Shown: in pieces, positions 51,329 through 59,664 of the stretch
Layout: each line of letters starts with the position of its first letter
Position numbering within the stretch: position 1 is the first letter of the stretch
Assembly: GCF_031846275.1 (NCBI RefSeq)
Contig: NZ_JAVRIB010000012.1
Span: 55,660-119,659, forward strand
Length of the DNA: 64,000 nucleotides
From: Spectribacter hydrogenoxidans
GTDB taxonomy: Bacteria; Pseudomonadota; Gammaproteobacteria; Nevskiales; Salinisphaeraceae
Direction: 5' to 3'
Notes under the pieces: generated by a model
What the model was told of the DNA's origin: nothing
The model's input: only the letters and a program-made list of their open reading frames with translations
Databases searched by the model: none
Position numbers and translations under genes: made by a program

Positions 51329-54058
51329 TCAGGCCGGGTCCTGCCTGTCTGACGGGTCGCCGTCCGGCAGGTTGGCCGGCCCGATGATGTGGATGTCGCG
51401 CTGAGGGAAGGGGATCACGATGCCGCGCTCGGCCAGGGCGGCGGCAATCGAGGCCCGCATTTCGTGGCCCAGCAGCATGATGTCGAGAATGCTGGTGACG
51501 AAGGCGCGAATCTCGAAATCCACGCTGCTGTCCCCGAAGTTCACGCAGAAGACAGCCGGCGGTGGATCGTCCACCACGCGCTGGTTAGCGTTGGCCAGCT
51601 CCTGCAGCAGGCGCTGCACCTGGTTGATGTCGGAGCCGTAGGCAACCCCCACCCGGATGATCACGCGAGTGATCGAGTCCGACAGGGTCCAGTTGGTGAC
51701 TTCCTGGGTGACGAACGTCTTGTTCGGGATGATCTGTTCCTTGCGATCCCAGTCGGTGAGGGTGGTCGCGCGAATGCGGATGCGGGAGACGGTGCCCGTG
51801 TGCTGGCCCACGGTCACGGTATCGCCGACGCGCACCGGCCGTTCGAACAGCAGAATCAGACCGGACACGAAGTTGGCCACGATCTCCTGCAGGCCGAAGC
51901 CCAGCCCCACACCCAGCGCGGCCACCAGCCACTGCAGCTTGGACCACTGGGCGCCGATCACGCCCAGCGACATGATGATGCCCACGATCACGATCCCGTA
52001 GGTGGAGATCGTGGTCACGGCGTAGCTGGAACCGGGCGCCAGGTTCAGCCGGCTGAGCACCGCCACCTCGAGCATCCCGGGCAGGTTGCGAGCGGCGAAG
52101 AAGGTAAGCGTGCCTATCAGCAGGGCCAGCAGCAGATCCTGCAACGTGATGGGGATAGGACTGCCGTCCTGGGTGACCGCCGGTACGGTCCACAGCGTGA
52201 GCTCGTCGAACACCGAAAACGCGGGGATGAAGTTGGACCAGAGTATCCAGAAGCCCACCAGCGCCATACCGGCCATAATCATGCGCAGCAGGGCGTGGGT
52301 CTGGTGGTTGATCAGATCCAGATCGAGATCGGGTGTATCCAGGTTCTCGGGCATGCCTTCGCCGGAATTGTCGGCGGCCTCGCGGGCTTCGCTCAGGGAG
52401 CGGTCCAGTTCCCGTTGGGCCAGCAGCCGTTCCAGCGCCAGCCGCCGCTCCCGGATGCCCAGGGCACGAACTGCCAGGTAATAGAGCAGGTTAACCCCCA
52501 CGATCCAGCACGCAGTGATGAACAGCGTGGACTGCAATGCCACCGCCGTATGCTGATAGCCGACCAGAGCCAGTCCCATGTGGGTGATCGGCGCAGCCAC
52601 CGTGGCGGCATAGAAAAGGTAGAGCCAGCGGCGTGGATTCCGCTCATGGGTGCCTTCGATAATGGGCCTCACGATGCAGTGCGCGAACCAGGCCAGGGCG
52701 AGGCTGGCGATCGCGAACAGCAGCCGACCAAGGCTCGACTGATAGGCTTCGCCGATATCCACGTGCGCCATGCGGCCGAACACCACCACCGGCAGCAGCA
52801 CGGCCAGCAGCCACACCACGCTGTTGCGGAGTGCCAGCAATACGCTTTCGCGCCACCGGAAATGGCGATAGGCCAGACCCCCTTCGGTGGCAATATGCCG
52901 CAGGAACCAGAACAGGAAATAGACCAGCGCCGCGTCAAACAGCCCCTGGGCCAGCGCCCGGCCGAACGGGCTGCTGTCTGCCACCAGTACCCCAGCAAGC
53001 AGAAATGCCACCGAGCCGGGCAGGGCGTGCAGACTGGTGTAGAACAGGGCGGCCAGAGTCAGACCGAAGTGGTCACGACGTACATGGCCGACGTTTTCGG
53101 CCGTGGCAAGCAGGCGTTTACGCAGGGTGCCGCGCGCCGCTAGCAAGCCGGCGAGTACCGCCAGCAGCAGCCAGGCCAGTGGCTGGCCCGCCAGCGAGGG
53201 TCCCATGTTCACCGCCAAGGTCTGCCAGTGCTGGCGTTCCGCCAGCCACTGGAAGCCGGCGGCGGTGTCGCGCAGCGTCTGGGGGTTTATCGGGTCAGCG
53301 CTGGGCAGCCAGAACAACCGTTCCGACAGAAGGTTGCTGTAATCCCGAATCAGCGTCTGCAGCTTGCGAACCTGCACGAACAGCGCGTTGAGCGCGTCGA
53401 TATGCTCGGCCGTCGTCTCCCGCAGCGTCTTGATCAGTGATCGACGATTTGCGGCAAGGGCTTCGGCCGAAGCCGATGTTGGGGCATCAGAGGTTGCGGC
53501 ATCCAGTTCCTCGACCGCGAATAACGCAATACGCGCGTCTTCCAGCGATGTCTTGATCCCGGCGATCACAGCGCTGTCCAGATGCTGCGTCTCCATCCGG
53601 TTCAGCCGCCTGCGCAGCAGCGCCGCATACTCACCCGACACATCCAGGCCCGCTGTCTGCAACCGGGTCTGCAGTTCCTCGAATTCCTGCTGGAGATCGG
53701 TGACCCGAGTTTCCACCGATGCAATGCGTTCCTGCGTGATTTCCAGCGCGGCGCGGCGCTCGTCGAGCGAGGTCCGGAGCGCGGAAACTTCCTCGCGAAG
53801 TCCACGCTCAGTCTGCGATGGTGCCGAGATGTCGATCTGTTCGGACAGGCTCGCCGGTTTGTCATCGGCAGGCACGTCGAGGACCGGTGACGGCGCTTGT
53901 GCTGACGTCGCGCCGCTGAAAGCGATGCTCAGCGCCAGTATCGCCATCGCCAGAAAGTTAAAAGCAAAACGACTTTTACTGTTTGAATCAGAGCTATCGA
54001 ACACGATCTTGAAGCGCCGGGTTAGCGTGATACGGAGGTCAGCTCCGGATAATCGCAT
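51329..54058 (-). CDS. Large MscS-family mechanosensitive channel (MscK/MscM-like)
   Basis: 909-residue inner-membrane channel protecting against osmotic downshock. After a signal-like hydrophobic segment (FLAMAILALSIAFSGATSAQA), residues about 60-240 form a periplasmic coiled coil. About eight to eleven membrane helices follow. The MscS pore and beta domain are clear: SKLQWLVAALGVGLGFGLQEIVANF, LLFERPVRVGDTVTVGQHTGTV and RIRIRATTLTDWDRKEQIIPNKTF. It is smaller than E. coli MscK (1120). Residues 1-25 may not be translated, as the start is uncertain. It is convergent with the ferredoxin gene, 10 bases apart. Confidence 0.9.
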   Translation of the reverse strand: MRLSGADLRITLTRRFKIVFDSSDSNSKSRFAFNFLAMAILALSIAFSGATSAQAPSPVLDVPADDKPASLSEQIDISAPSQTERGLREEVSALRTSLDERRAALEITQERIASVETRVTDLQQEFEELQTRLQTAGLDVSGEYAALLRRRLNRMETQHLDSAVIAGIKTSLEDARIALFAVEELDAATSDAPTSASAEALAANRRSLIKTLRETTAEHIDALNALFVQVRKLQTLIRDYSNLLSERLFWLPSADPINPQTLRDTAAGFQWLAERQHWQTLAVNMGPSLAGQPLAWLLLAVLAGLLAARGTLRKRLLATAENVGHVRRDHFGLTLAALFYTSLHALPGSVAFLLAGVLVADSSPFGRALAQGLFDAALVYFLFWFLRHIATEGGLAYRHFRWRESVLLALRNSVVWLLAVLLPVVVFGRMAHVDIGEAYQSSLGRLLFAIASLALAWFAHCIVRPIIEGTHERNPRRWLYLFYAATVAAPITHMGLALVGYQHTAVALQSTLFITACWIVGVNLLYYLAVRALGIRERRLALERLLAQRELDRSLSEAREAADNSGEGMPENLDTPDLDLDLINHQTHALLRMIMAGMALVGFWILWSNFIPAFSVFDELTLWTVPAVTQDGSPIPITLQDLLLALLIGTLTFFAARNLPGMLEVAVLSRLNLAPGSSYAVTTISTYGIVIVGIIMSLGVIGAQWSKLQWLVAALGVGLGFGLQEIVANFVSGLILLFERPVRVGDTVTVGQHTGTVSRIRIRATTLTDWDRKEQIIPNKTFVTQEVTNWTLSDSITRVIIRVGVAYGSDINQVQRLLQELANANQRVVDDPPPAVFCVNFGDSSVDFEIRAFVTSILDIMLLGHEMRASIAAALAERGIVIPFPQRDIHIIGPANLPDGDPSDRQDPA

Positions 54059-54103
54059 GCCACCGCCATGGACGCGATAACGATCAGATCATTCTGCGTA
54101 CTC

Positions 54104-54322
54104 TCAATGGCGCAAGGTGAGTACTGTGCGTAATGTGCTGTAGATAACGGTAGGCAGTCGCTCGGCTCGCCCCGCTCGCACTGCCGCCGTCGTCACCCAG
54201 GGTCGCTGGGCCCAGGGCAGGTTCTGGCGCACATGTTGGTTATGGCCGCAGGCCAGCTCGGCCACCCAGTGCCGCTCTTCGCCCCGGTGATAGTCGACGA
54301 TGGCTTGCCGCGTGGCTTCGCT
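54104..54322 (-). pseudogene. DUF3565 remnant
   Basis: Reading from the minus strand, the frame contains AIVDYHRGEERHWVAELACG followed by HNQHVRQNLPWAQRPWVT, which matches the DUF3565 family (a short protein with an ELACGHxQHVRH core). There is no usable start: the frame opens after a TGA with no ATG, GTG or TTG before the conserved part. The tail past the conserved block looks like non-coding read-through. It lies next to the broken deaminase gene. Confidence 0.65.
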
Positions 54323-54337
54323 GTTCCTGCCAAGGTC

Positions 54338-54776
54338 TCAGGCTTCGCCCTGCCGTGCCCAGGCCTCGTACAGATCACTCTGCCCGGCGGGGCGCAGCGG
54401 CCGGTTGACTATCCGCAGGGGGGGCATCCAGGGTTTATGCCCAGCTCGTCGTAAATGCCTGCCGTGGAGAGTCCGAACGGCACGCCGTCCTCGTTGGCAT
54501 AGGCGTAGTGGACCTCGCGGATGCCGGCCATATACATCGCCGCCAGGCACATGGGGCAGGGATGGCCGCTGGCTGGCATGCATGACATGTTCGTCGAGCC
54601 GGAGTTCACGGCGTGCGCGGGCGACGCTGCGGATGGCCTGCATCTCGGCAGATGCCGGTGGCGACGATTTCGCCGTCGTGCACCAGTACGGCGCCGAACG
54701 GGCGACCGCCGTGTTCCTGCACGTTTTCCAGTGCCAGGTCGATGGCCAGAGCGAGCGGGTCTTGCGATAAGGACAT
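54338..54776 (-). pseudogene. Guanine/nucleoside deaminase, frameshifted
   Basis: Cytidine/deoxycytidylate deaminase superfamily gene (GuaD-like) broken in several places. Frame 1 from the ATG at 54776 gives MSLSQDPLALAIDLALENVQ and RPFGAVLVHDGEIVATGI. A deletion then removes the zinc HAE motif. A second frame holds EMQAIRSVARARREL, a small insertion shifts to the frame of GHPCPMCLAAMYMAGIREVHY (the PCxxC zinc site) and PFGLSTAGIYDELG. A further shift gives IVNRPLRPAGQSDLYEAWARQ before the TGA at 54338. At least three frame changes mean it is inactive. The 88 bases between it and the next gene show nothing. Confidence 0.88.
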
Positions 54777-54864
54777 TGCTTCCTCCCGAAAGTAGCACCG
54801 CTGGTTAATCGGGATTGGGTATAGACGATGCGGCCGTTGCGATCGTGGACAACGGTATGATCGC

Positions 54865-55863
54865 TTAGGTCTCGTAGCCCTTGGCCAGCTCAGCGACCAC
54901 CTCGACGGCGGGCCGGATATCATAGATCTGGGCCACGCCCGCACCGGCATAGAGTGGCGTGGTATCAATCCGTGCCGGCATGGATCGAGTCAGGGGAAAG
55001 GGCGAGAAAAACGGCCGTCCAGGGCTTTGTAGCCGGATAAGCGATTCCGCGAGTCTGAGGGGTAACAGCCGGGTAGGCGCCTCGCTGAGCCGGTTGAAGA
55101 TTGACAGCCAGCGCGGCACGCTGCCGTCAGCGTCACACCAGCGGCGGGTGGCCGCATTGGCCGCGACCCGGTGCGGTGCATCCCAGCCCAGGCTAAAAAG
55201 CCGGGTCAGCAGGGTGCTGTCAGCCTCGAGCAGCCTCTGCTTGTAGGCCTCGTGGGCGTGGGCTTCGGGTGTGAGCAGAAACCGTGTGCCTACATTGACG
55301 CCGTCTGCCCCTGCGGCATGGGCGCGCCTAACCGAGGCAGCATCGTGGATGCCGCCGGCGGCCAGCATCGGTACCCCGGGATGGGCCGGGCGGATTGCTG
55401 CCAGCAGAGGCCACAGGGACTCGGTGGCGCGCACATGGCCGCCGGCCTCCGTGCCTTGCACAATCAGCGCATCGGCGCCTTCTCGCACCGCCAGGTCGGC
55501 CTCTTCTCGGGAACCAATCTGGTAGATGACATAACTGCCGGCGGCGCGCAGCTTGTCCACCAGGCCTCGTCGGTAGCCGTAAAACAGCGAAACCACGGGC
55601 ACCTGCTGATCGAGGCAGGCCTGAATATGCCCGCGCCGCAGCAACGGCATGAGCAAATTCGCAGCGAACGGGGTATCGCCCAGGGCCGCCCGGGCCTTGG
55701 TAATCTCCTGCGCAAACTGGCCTTCGGGCAGCAATCCGATGCTGCCCAGGCCGCCAGCGCGTGAGACCGCCGTGGCCAGCTCGGCGGTAGCAATGCCGCC
55801 GCCCATCGCCGCCTGGATGATAGGCCAGTGCAGGCCCAGTGACTTATGCCATGCGTTGTTCAT
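54865..55863 (-). CDS. Nitronate monooxygenase family FMN enzyme
   Basis: NMO/2-nitropropane dioxygenase-like TIM barrel, 332 residues, from the ATG at 55863 preceded by GGGAGG. Features are PIIQAAMGGGIATAELATAVSRAGGLGSIG at the start, VIVQGTEAGGH-type ALIVQGTEAGGHVRATES for FMN phosphate, and AAGGIHDAASVRRAHAAGADGVNVGTRFL. It may detoxify alkyl nitronates or act as an NADH:quinone or enoyl reductase; the family is broad. It overlaps the folE2 end by 20 bases and is the last gene of a minus-strand operon. Confidence 0.85.
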   Translation of the reverse strand: MNNAWHKSLGLHWPIIQAAMGGGIATAELATAVSRAGGLGSIGLLPEGQFAQEITKARAALGDTPFAANLLMPLLRRGHIQACLDQQVPVVSLFYGYRRGLVDKLRAAGSYVIYQIGSREEADLAVREGADALIVQGTEAGGHVRATESLWPLLAAIRPAHPGVPMLAAGGIHDAASVRRAHAAGADGVNVGTRFLLTPEAHAHEAYKQRLLEADSTLLTRLFSLGWDAPHRVAANAATRRWCDADGSVPRWLSIFNRLSEAPTRLLPLRLAESLIRLQSPGRPFFSPFPLTRSMPARIDTTPLYAGAGVAQIYDIRPAVEVVAELAKGYET

Positions 55864-56725
55864 CGCTGGCCTCCCTAATCCACGCTGGAGTGCCGACGCA
55901 CGTAGCGGCGTCCACCACGGCGTAGGCTTGGTGGTTGTGGATGGACTCCTGGCTTTCCACCCGTACGCTGATTTGTGCCCCGGCAAGTTCGGTCAAGGCC
56001 TGTATGTACACCGCCCGAGCGACGTCCTCGACGAACATCGGGTTTTCGTAGGAGTATTCCGTTACGTACTTCTCGTCGGCGCGTTTGAGTACGGGATACA
56101 CTGGCGAGGACGCGCAGGACTCGATAAGCGCAGTGAGTTTTCTGATGGCGTGAACCTTGGTGTCGTCAACGGCCAATGTGACCAGCGTGCGCTGATTGTG
56201 GGCACCGTAGTCGGAAATGGCTTTCGAACAGGGGCACAGGGTCATGACCGGCACCGTGAGCCATTGCCGCGGTAAGGGTGTGCCATGCGTATTGGCAGCC
56301 ACGTGGTAACCCGCGTCGATATCCAGACTGCCCGTCTTGCCCGACACCGGAGCCTGCTTGGTAACAAAGCAGGGGAAGCGCATGCTCAGACTGCCCGAGG
56401 GGGCGCCCAGCAGGGGCAGTAGTCTGTCTGTCAGACGCCCAATCTCGGCCAGGTCGAGCCCGTGCCTGTGCTGCTGTTCAAGGAATTCGACAAACCGGGA
56501 CATGTGCGCACCGCGGGTACGACCCGGTACCGACACGCCGGCCTCGGCTTGCACCACGGACTGCCAGCGGTAGCCATCGATGTCGGTTATCTGCATCGGT
56601 AAACGCAGGCCGCAAATGCCCGCACTCCGGATCGCGATATCCGGGGCGTCGTCACGCGCCTGGATGTCCGGCAGGTCGACCGGTTGGGCGGTGACGCTAT
56701 CGAGGCTGTCAAACTCAACTTTCAT
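55844..56725 (-). CDS. folE2: GTP cyclohydrolase FolE2
   Basis: COG1469-type GTP cyclohydrolase IB making 7,8-dihydroneopterin triphosphate for folate and, through QueD, for queuosine; queE and queC are at 13.9-15.3 kb. It is 293 residues with the family blocks GYRWQSVVQAEAGVSVPGRTRGAHMSRF, TLCPCSKAISDYGAHNQR (metal-binding Cys) and YENPMFVEDVAR. FolE2 enzymes work with metals other than zinc and often replace FolE under zinc limitation. It lies in an operon with an HTH regulator (40 bases upstream) and the nitronate monooxygenase (overlapping). Confidence 0.93.
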   Translation of the reverse strand: MKVEFDSLDSVTAQPVDLPDIQARDDAPDIAIRSAGICGLRLPMQITDIDGYRWQSVVQAEAGVSVPGRTRGAHMSRFVEFLEQQHRHGLDLAEIGRLTDRLLPLLGAPSGSLSMRFPCFVTKQAPVSGKTGSLDIDAGYHVAANTHGTPLPRQWLTVPVMTLCPCSKAISDYGAHNQRTLVTLAVDDTKVHAIRKLTALIESCASSPVYPVLKRADEKYVTEYSYENPMFVEDVARAVYIQALTELAGAQISVRVESQESIHNHQAYAVVDAATCVGTPAWIREASDEQRMA

Positions 56726-56765
56726 GTGCTTTCTCTTTGGGGATGGCCGGTGTCGCGGCTAACGC

Positions 56766-57476
56766 CTACTCGCCGGCGGACTGGAAGTCGGCCTCTAGCT
56801 CGAACGCGAATCGATCCGCATCGACCGGCTGATGCCGGAGCACGCGGAACACGCAACGGTGATCACCGTCCTGGAAGCGTTTCTCCCGCACCACCCGATA
56901 GCCGAGCAGGCGGGTCAGCGTGGACACCGTAATGCTGCACATTTGCGGCCGCTGCATGGCCACGTTGAGGTAGGGGCAATTCTTCTCGATCAAGCGATAC
57001 TCGCCGCCCGAGTCATCGACTTCCGTATAGGGGTCGTCCTCGAAATAAATGCCTCGCAGGGCCTGGATGCGGTCGGCTAGATCCAGATCAGCCAGTTGCT
57101 GGTGCCACTGCGCCACGCCGGCGTCGGTCAGGTCACGCATGGTCTGGTGCAAGGCGGCCTCGCCGTGGCGCCTTTCGACCATGTCGAGCAAGATCACCGT
57201 AAGGTCGTCATAGTGCTTGGGAAAAAGATGGTCGCCAGCCGACGTCAGCGTATAGCGCATGGCCGGCCGGCCGCGTCCATCGGGGGCCGCGCGCGCCTGG
57301 CCCCTGATCCAGCCCCCTTGCTTTAGTTCCTGCAACTGCTGGCGTGCATTCTCCCGGGTCTGATCCAGGGCGGCAGCCAGTTCCCTCAGGCTGGCGCTGC
57401 CGGACGCCTTGATCAGGCGCAGGATCCGGGCCCGGGTCGGTGGGAAGGCATCGAGATCGGTCTGGCTAATGTCCAT
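56766..57476 (-). CDS. Winged-helix regulator, SufR/ArsR-like with cysteine sensor region
   Basis: 236-residue regulator starting at the ATG at 57476. The N-terminal wHTH (RARILRLIKASGSASLRELAAAL, TRENARQQLQELKQGGWI, GRGRPAMRYTLTSAGDHLFP) resembles SufR-type repressors. The C-terminal sensor contains C-x12-C-x27-C (NCPYLNVAMQRPQMC ... HRC), like the SufR cluster ligands but with one Cys missing. It could be an Fe-S or metal/redox sensor. It overlaps the DUF2231 gene by 11 bases. A palindrome in the divergent promoter at 58.3 kb is its best candidate target. Confidence 0.8.
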   Translation of the reverse strand: MDISQTDLDAFPPTRARILRLIKASGSASLRELAAALDQTRENARQQLQELKQGGWIRGQARAAPDGRGRPAMRYTLTSAGDHLFPKHYDDLTVILLDMVERRHGEAALHQTMRDLTDAGVAQWHQQLADLDLADRIQALRGIYFEDDPYTEVDDSGGEYRLIEKNCPYLNVAMQRPQMCSITVSTLTRLLGYRVVREKRFQDGDHRCVFRVLRHQPVDADRFAFELEADFQSAGE

Positions 57477-57954
57477 GATGGTCCTGATAAGTTGCGTGCA
57501 AACCCTGCGGGCTATGTACCAGTCGCCCGGCCTGGTGGGCACCCCAGGTCATGCAGGCGAAGCCCGTCAGGCTCAATCCCAGGGCAATGGCCCCGATAGT
57601 TGATGATGGTGGTTGTGCTTGTACCAATGCCAGTTCAATCGCGAAACAATTCCACGCAGCCGCCATCCAGCGCATGTGGGCGAAAGCCATGTGGAACGCC
57701 GGGCTGTGCCGGGGAAATCGCCGCCGGTCGGCAAACTCCAGAACCCCGGTGGCTGCGGCAAGCGCGCCGAAAATGACACCCAGAAGTACCAGCCAGTAAC
57801 CCATGGCCCACAGGCCGGCATGATCGAATACCAGCGCGGCGGCTTGCGCCGCCGCAGCCAATGACCACAGGGCAACCGGGAAGTGGACCAGGGCCGGGTG
57901 GATTGGTACCCCTTGGATGTGCAATCGGAGCATGCTGGGCGACCCGTCATTCAT
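57466..57954 (-). CDS. DUF2231 membrane protein
   Basis: 162-residue integral membrane protein of the DUF2231 family, with the hallmark GVPIHPALVHFPVALWSLAA near the start. About four helices are visible (FPVALWSLAAAAQAAALVF, GYWLVLLGVIFGALAAATGVL, MRWMAAAWNCFAIELALVQA, IGAIALGLSLTGFACMTWGA). Some family members have haem-like histidines; several His residues occur here. The function is unknown. It overlaps the genes on both sides (8 and 11 bases), so it belongs to the regulator/folE2 operon. Confidence 0.78.
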   Translation of the reverse strand: MNDGSPSMLRLHIQGVPIHPALVHFPVALWSLAAAAQAAALVFDHAGLWAMGYWLVLLGVIFGALAAATGVLEFADRRRFPRHSPAFHMAFAHMRWMAAAWNCFAIELALVQAQPPSSTIGAIALGLSLTGFACMTWGAHQAGRLVHSPQGLHATYQDHHGH

Positions 57955-58297
57955 AGCCCAGGAGTGCTAACAGCAACAAGGCTACGCCGAATACCGCAAC
58001 CAACGCATGAGCCAAGGCATGCGGCAGGCGTACGCGGTCGCTGAACAAATGGCTTCCCAGCAAATAGAAGCCGCCCAAGGCCGCGAGCACCAGCGCCACG
58101 AAGCCCATGCGGATGAAGTCGGTGCCGCTGCCGGTGACCACCAGAAAACCGACCAGTACCAGCCCCGTTGCCGCCAGCAGCCCGTGCAAGCCGGCGACAA
58201 GCAGCGGCGGACGCTTACCACGGGCGATATAGCCACCCACCATCAGCAGGCCGCCGAGCGCGGCCAGTACGAACAGGATTACGGCAGTTAACAGCAT
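57947..58297 (-). CDS. Small four-helix membrane protein
   Basis: 116 residues from the ATG at 58297; an ATG at 58309 would add four residues. Nearly the whole protein is hydrophobic, with four predicted helices (LLTAVILFVLAALGGLLMVGGY, GLHGLLAATGLVLVGFLVVTG, FVALVLAALGGFYLLGSHLF, ALAHALVAVFGVALLLLALLG) and conserved-looking His residues in helices two and four. I do not recognise the family. It is the first gene of the minus-strand operon starting at the palindromic promoter region and is coupled to the DUF2231 gene. Confidence 0.68.
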   Translation of the reverse strand: MLLTAVILFVLAALGGLLMVGGYIARGKRPPLLVAGLHGLLAATGLVLVGFLVVTGSGTDFIRMGFVALVLAALGGFYLLGSHLFSDRVRLPHALAHALVAVFGVALLLLALLGYE

Positions 58298-58313
58298 GAT
58301 TGTCTCCATTTAT

Positions 58314-58351
58314 TATGCAAGTGTTTACTTGTATAATTTAATCACTATACT
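58314..58351. promoter_or_regulatory. Divergent promoter with palindromic operator
   Basis: Inverted repeat TATGCAAGT-GTTT-ACTTGTATA (58314-58335), 9-base arms with one mismatch and a perfect inner CAAGT/ACTTG. On the plus strand TTTACT (58324-58329) and TATACT (58346-58351), spaced 16 bases, form a promoter for the AhpD-like gene; the palindrome covers the -35. The minus-strand operon starts 17 bases from the palindrome. The HTH protein at 56.8 kb is the likely binder. Confidence 0.65.
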
Positions 58352-58385
58352 GTCAAGCCACAATCAGCCGCGAAGGAGTCGCCTT

Positions 58386-58697
58386 ATGGCCCAAAGCCCA
58401 AGCAAGCGTAGACAGGAGCTCACCGCCGACGCGGATTCCGCCTGGAAGCAATTCAGCAAGGCGGTATTCGCCCCGGGCGCGCTGGACGCCAAAACCAAGC
58501 AGTTAATTGCGGTGGCGGTGGCGCACGTCACCCAATGCCCTTACTGCATCAAGGGCCATACGCCGGCAGCAAAAAAGGCCGGGGCGAGCGAAGCCGAGCT
58601 GATGGAAGCGATCTGGGTAGCCGCAGAGATGCGGGCCGGCGGTGCCGTGGCGCACTCGCACTTGGCCTTTGAGGCCTACGATAAAGCCGGCGGGTAG
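58386..58697 (+). CDS. Carboxymuconolactone decarboxylase/AhpD-like protein
   Basis: 103-residue all-helical protein of the CMD/AhpD superfamily. The CxxC motif CPYCIKGHTPAAKKAG marks it as AhpD-like alkylhydroperoxidase rather than a true decarboxylase. The ATG at 58386 is chosen because upstream in-frame codons run through the promoter palindrome. A GAAGGAG ribosome site precedes it. It is followed by a nitronate monooxygenase gene after 9 bases, and is divergent from the regulator/folE2 operon. A role in peroxide or redox stress is inferred. Confidence 0.85.
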   Translation: MAQSPSKRRQELTADADSAWKQFSKAVFAPGALDAKTKQLIAVAVAHVTQCPYCIKGHTPAAKKAGASEAELMEAIWVAAEMRAGGAVAHSHLAFEAYDKAGG

Positions 58698-58706
58698 TAA
58701 CCGCCC

Positions 58707-59645
58707 ATGCAGACACTGCTGACCGAGCTGCTCGGTATCGAGCACCCGATCCTGCTGGCACCGATGGGTAACGTCTCCGGCGGGGCGCTGGCCGCGGCGG
58801 TCAGTCATGCTGGCGGGCTGGGGTTAATCGGTGGTGGCTACGGGGATGCCGACTGGCTGGCCCGAGAGTTCGATGTCGCCGGCAGTGCGCAGGTCGGGGT
58901 GGGCTTTATCACCTGGTCGCTGGCACGCCAGCCCAAGCTATTGGACCTGGCTCTGCGCCGTGAACCGGCGGCGGTGATGTTCTCGTTCGGCGCTTGTTCG
59001 CCGTTTGTTGAGCCCGTGCGCGCGGCCGGGGCGAAGATCATCTGCCAGGTGCAGACCCTGGCCCAGGCGCGGGAGGTCGCCGAGCTCGGTGTGGACGTGA
59101 TTGTGGCGCAGGGCACCGAGGCGGGTGGTCACGGCGGCGGGCGTTCCACCTTCACACTGGTGCCGGCGGTGGCGGACGCGGTGGCGCCAATACCCGTAGT
59201 GGCCGCCGGCGGCATCGCTGACGGGCGCGGCCTGGCGGCTGCTCGGATGCTGGGCGCGGCCGGCGCGCTGATCGGTACCCGCTTTTTCGCCAGCGAAGAG
59301 GCACTGGGGCATCCCAACGCCAAGCGCTTTATCGTGGCCAGCGAAGGCGACACAACGCTGCGCACTCGTGTGTTCGATATCGTGCGCGACTACCCGTGGC
59401 CGAAGCACATCACCGGCCGGGTGCCGATCAACGCCTTCGCGGCCCGGTGGCACGGCCGGGAAGCGGCGCTGTACGCCGACTTGGAACGCCAACGCGTTGA
59501 GTACCAGCAGGCCGTGGAAAACGGGGACACCGACACCGCGGTGGCATTCGCAGGCGAAGCGGTTGATCTGATCGGCACAGTGGAGCCGGCGCAAACAATC
59601 GTCGAGCGGATCGTGTCACAAGCGCAATCGTTGCTCGGCGGCTGA
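58707..59645 (+). CDS. Nitronate monooxygenase family FMN enzyme (second copy)
   Basis: 312-residue NMO-family barrel, only distantly similar to the one at 54.9 kb. Features are TELLGIEHPILLAPMGNVSGGALAAAVSHAGGLGLIGGG, DVIVAQGTEAGGHGGGR and VVAAGGIADGRGLAAARMLGAAGALIGTRF. It is co-transcribed with the AhpD-like gene. Having one NMO on each side of a single regulated promoter suggests a shared substrate class, such as nitroalkanes or reactive enoyl compounds, but the sequence does not specify it. Confidence 0.86.
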   Translation: MQTLLTELLGIEHPILLAPMGNVSGGALAAAVSHAGGLGLIGGGYGDADWLAREFDVAGSAQVGVGFITWSLARQPKLLDLALRREPAAVMFSFGACSPFVEPVRAAGAKIICQVQTLAQAREVAELGVDVIVAQGTEAGGHGGGRSTFTLVPAVADAVAPIPVVAAGGIADGRGLAAARMLGAAGALIGTRFFASEEALGHPNAKRFIVASEGDTTLRTRVFDIVRDYPWPKHITGRVPINAFAARWHGREAALYADLERQRVEYQQAVENGDTDTAVAFAGEAVDLIGTVEPAQTIVERIVSQAQSLLGG

Positions 59646-59664
59646 ATGCCTTGCAGCTGCTCAG

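Noticed and set aside
51389..53143. 584-residue plus-strand open frame
   Set aside because: It is antisense to the mechanosensitive channel gene, has no recognisable domain and is rich in His/Gln as expected from reversed GC-rich codons.
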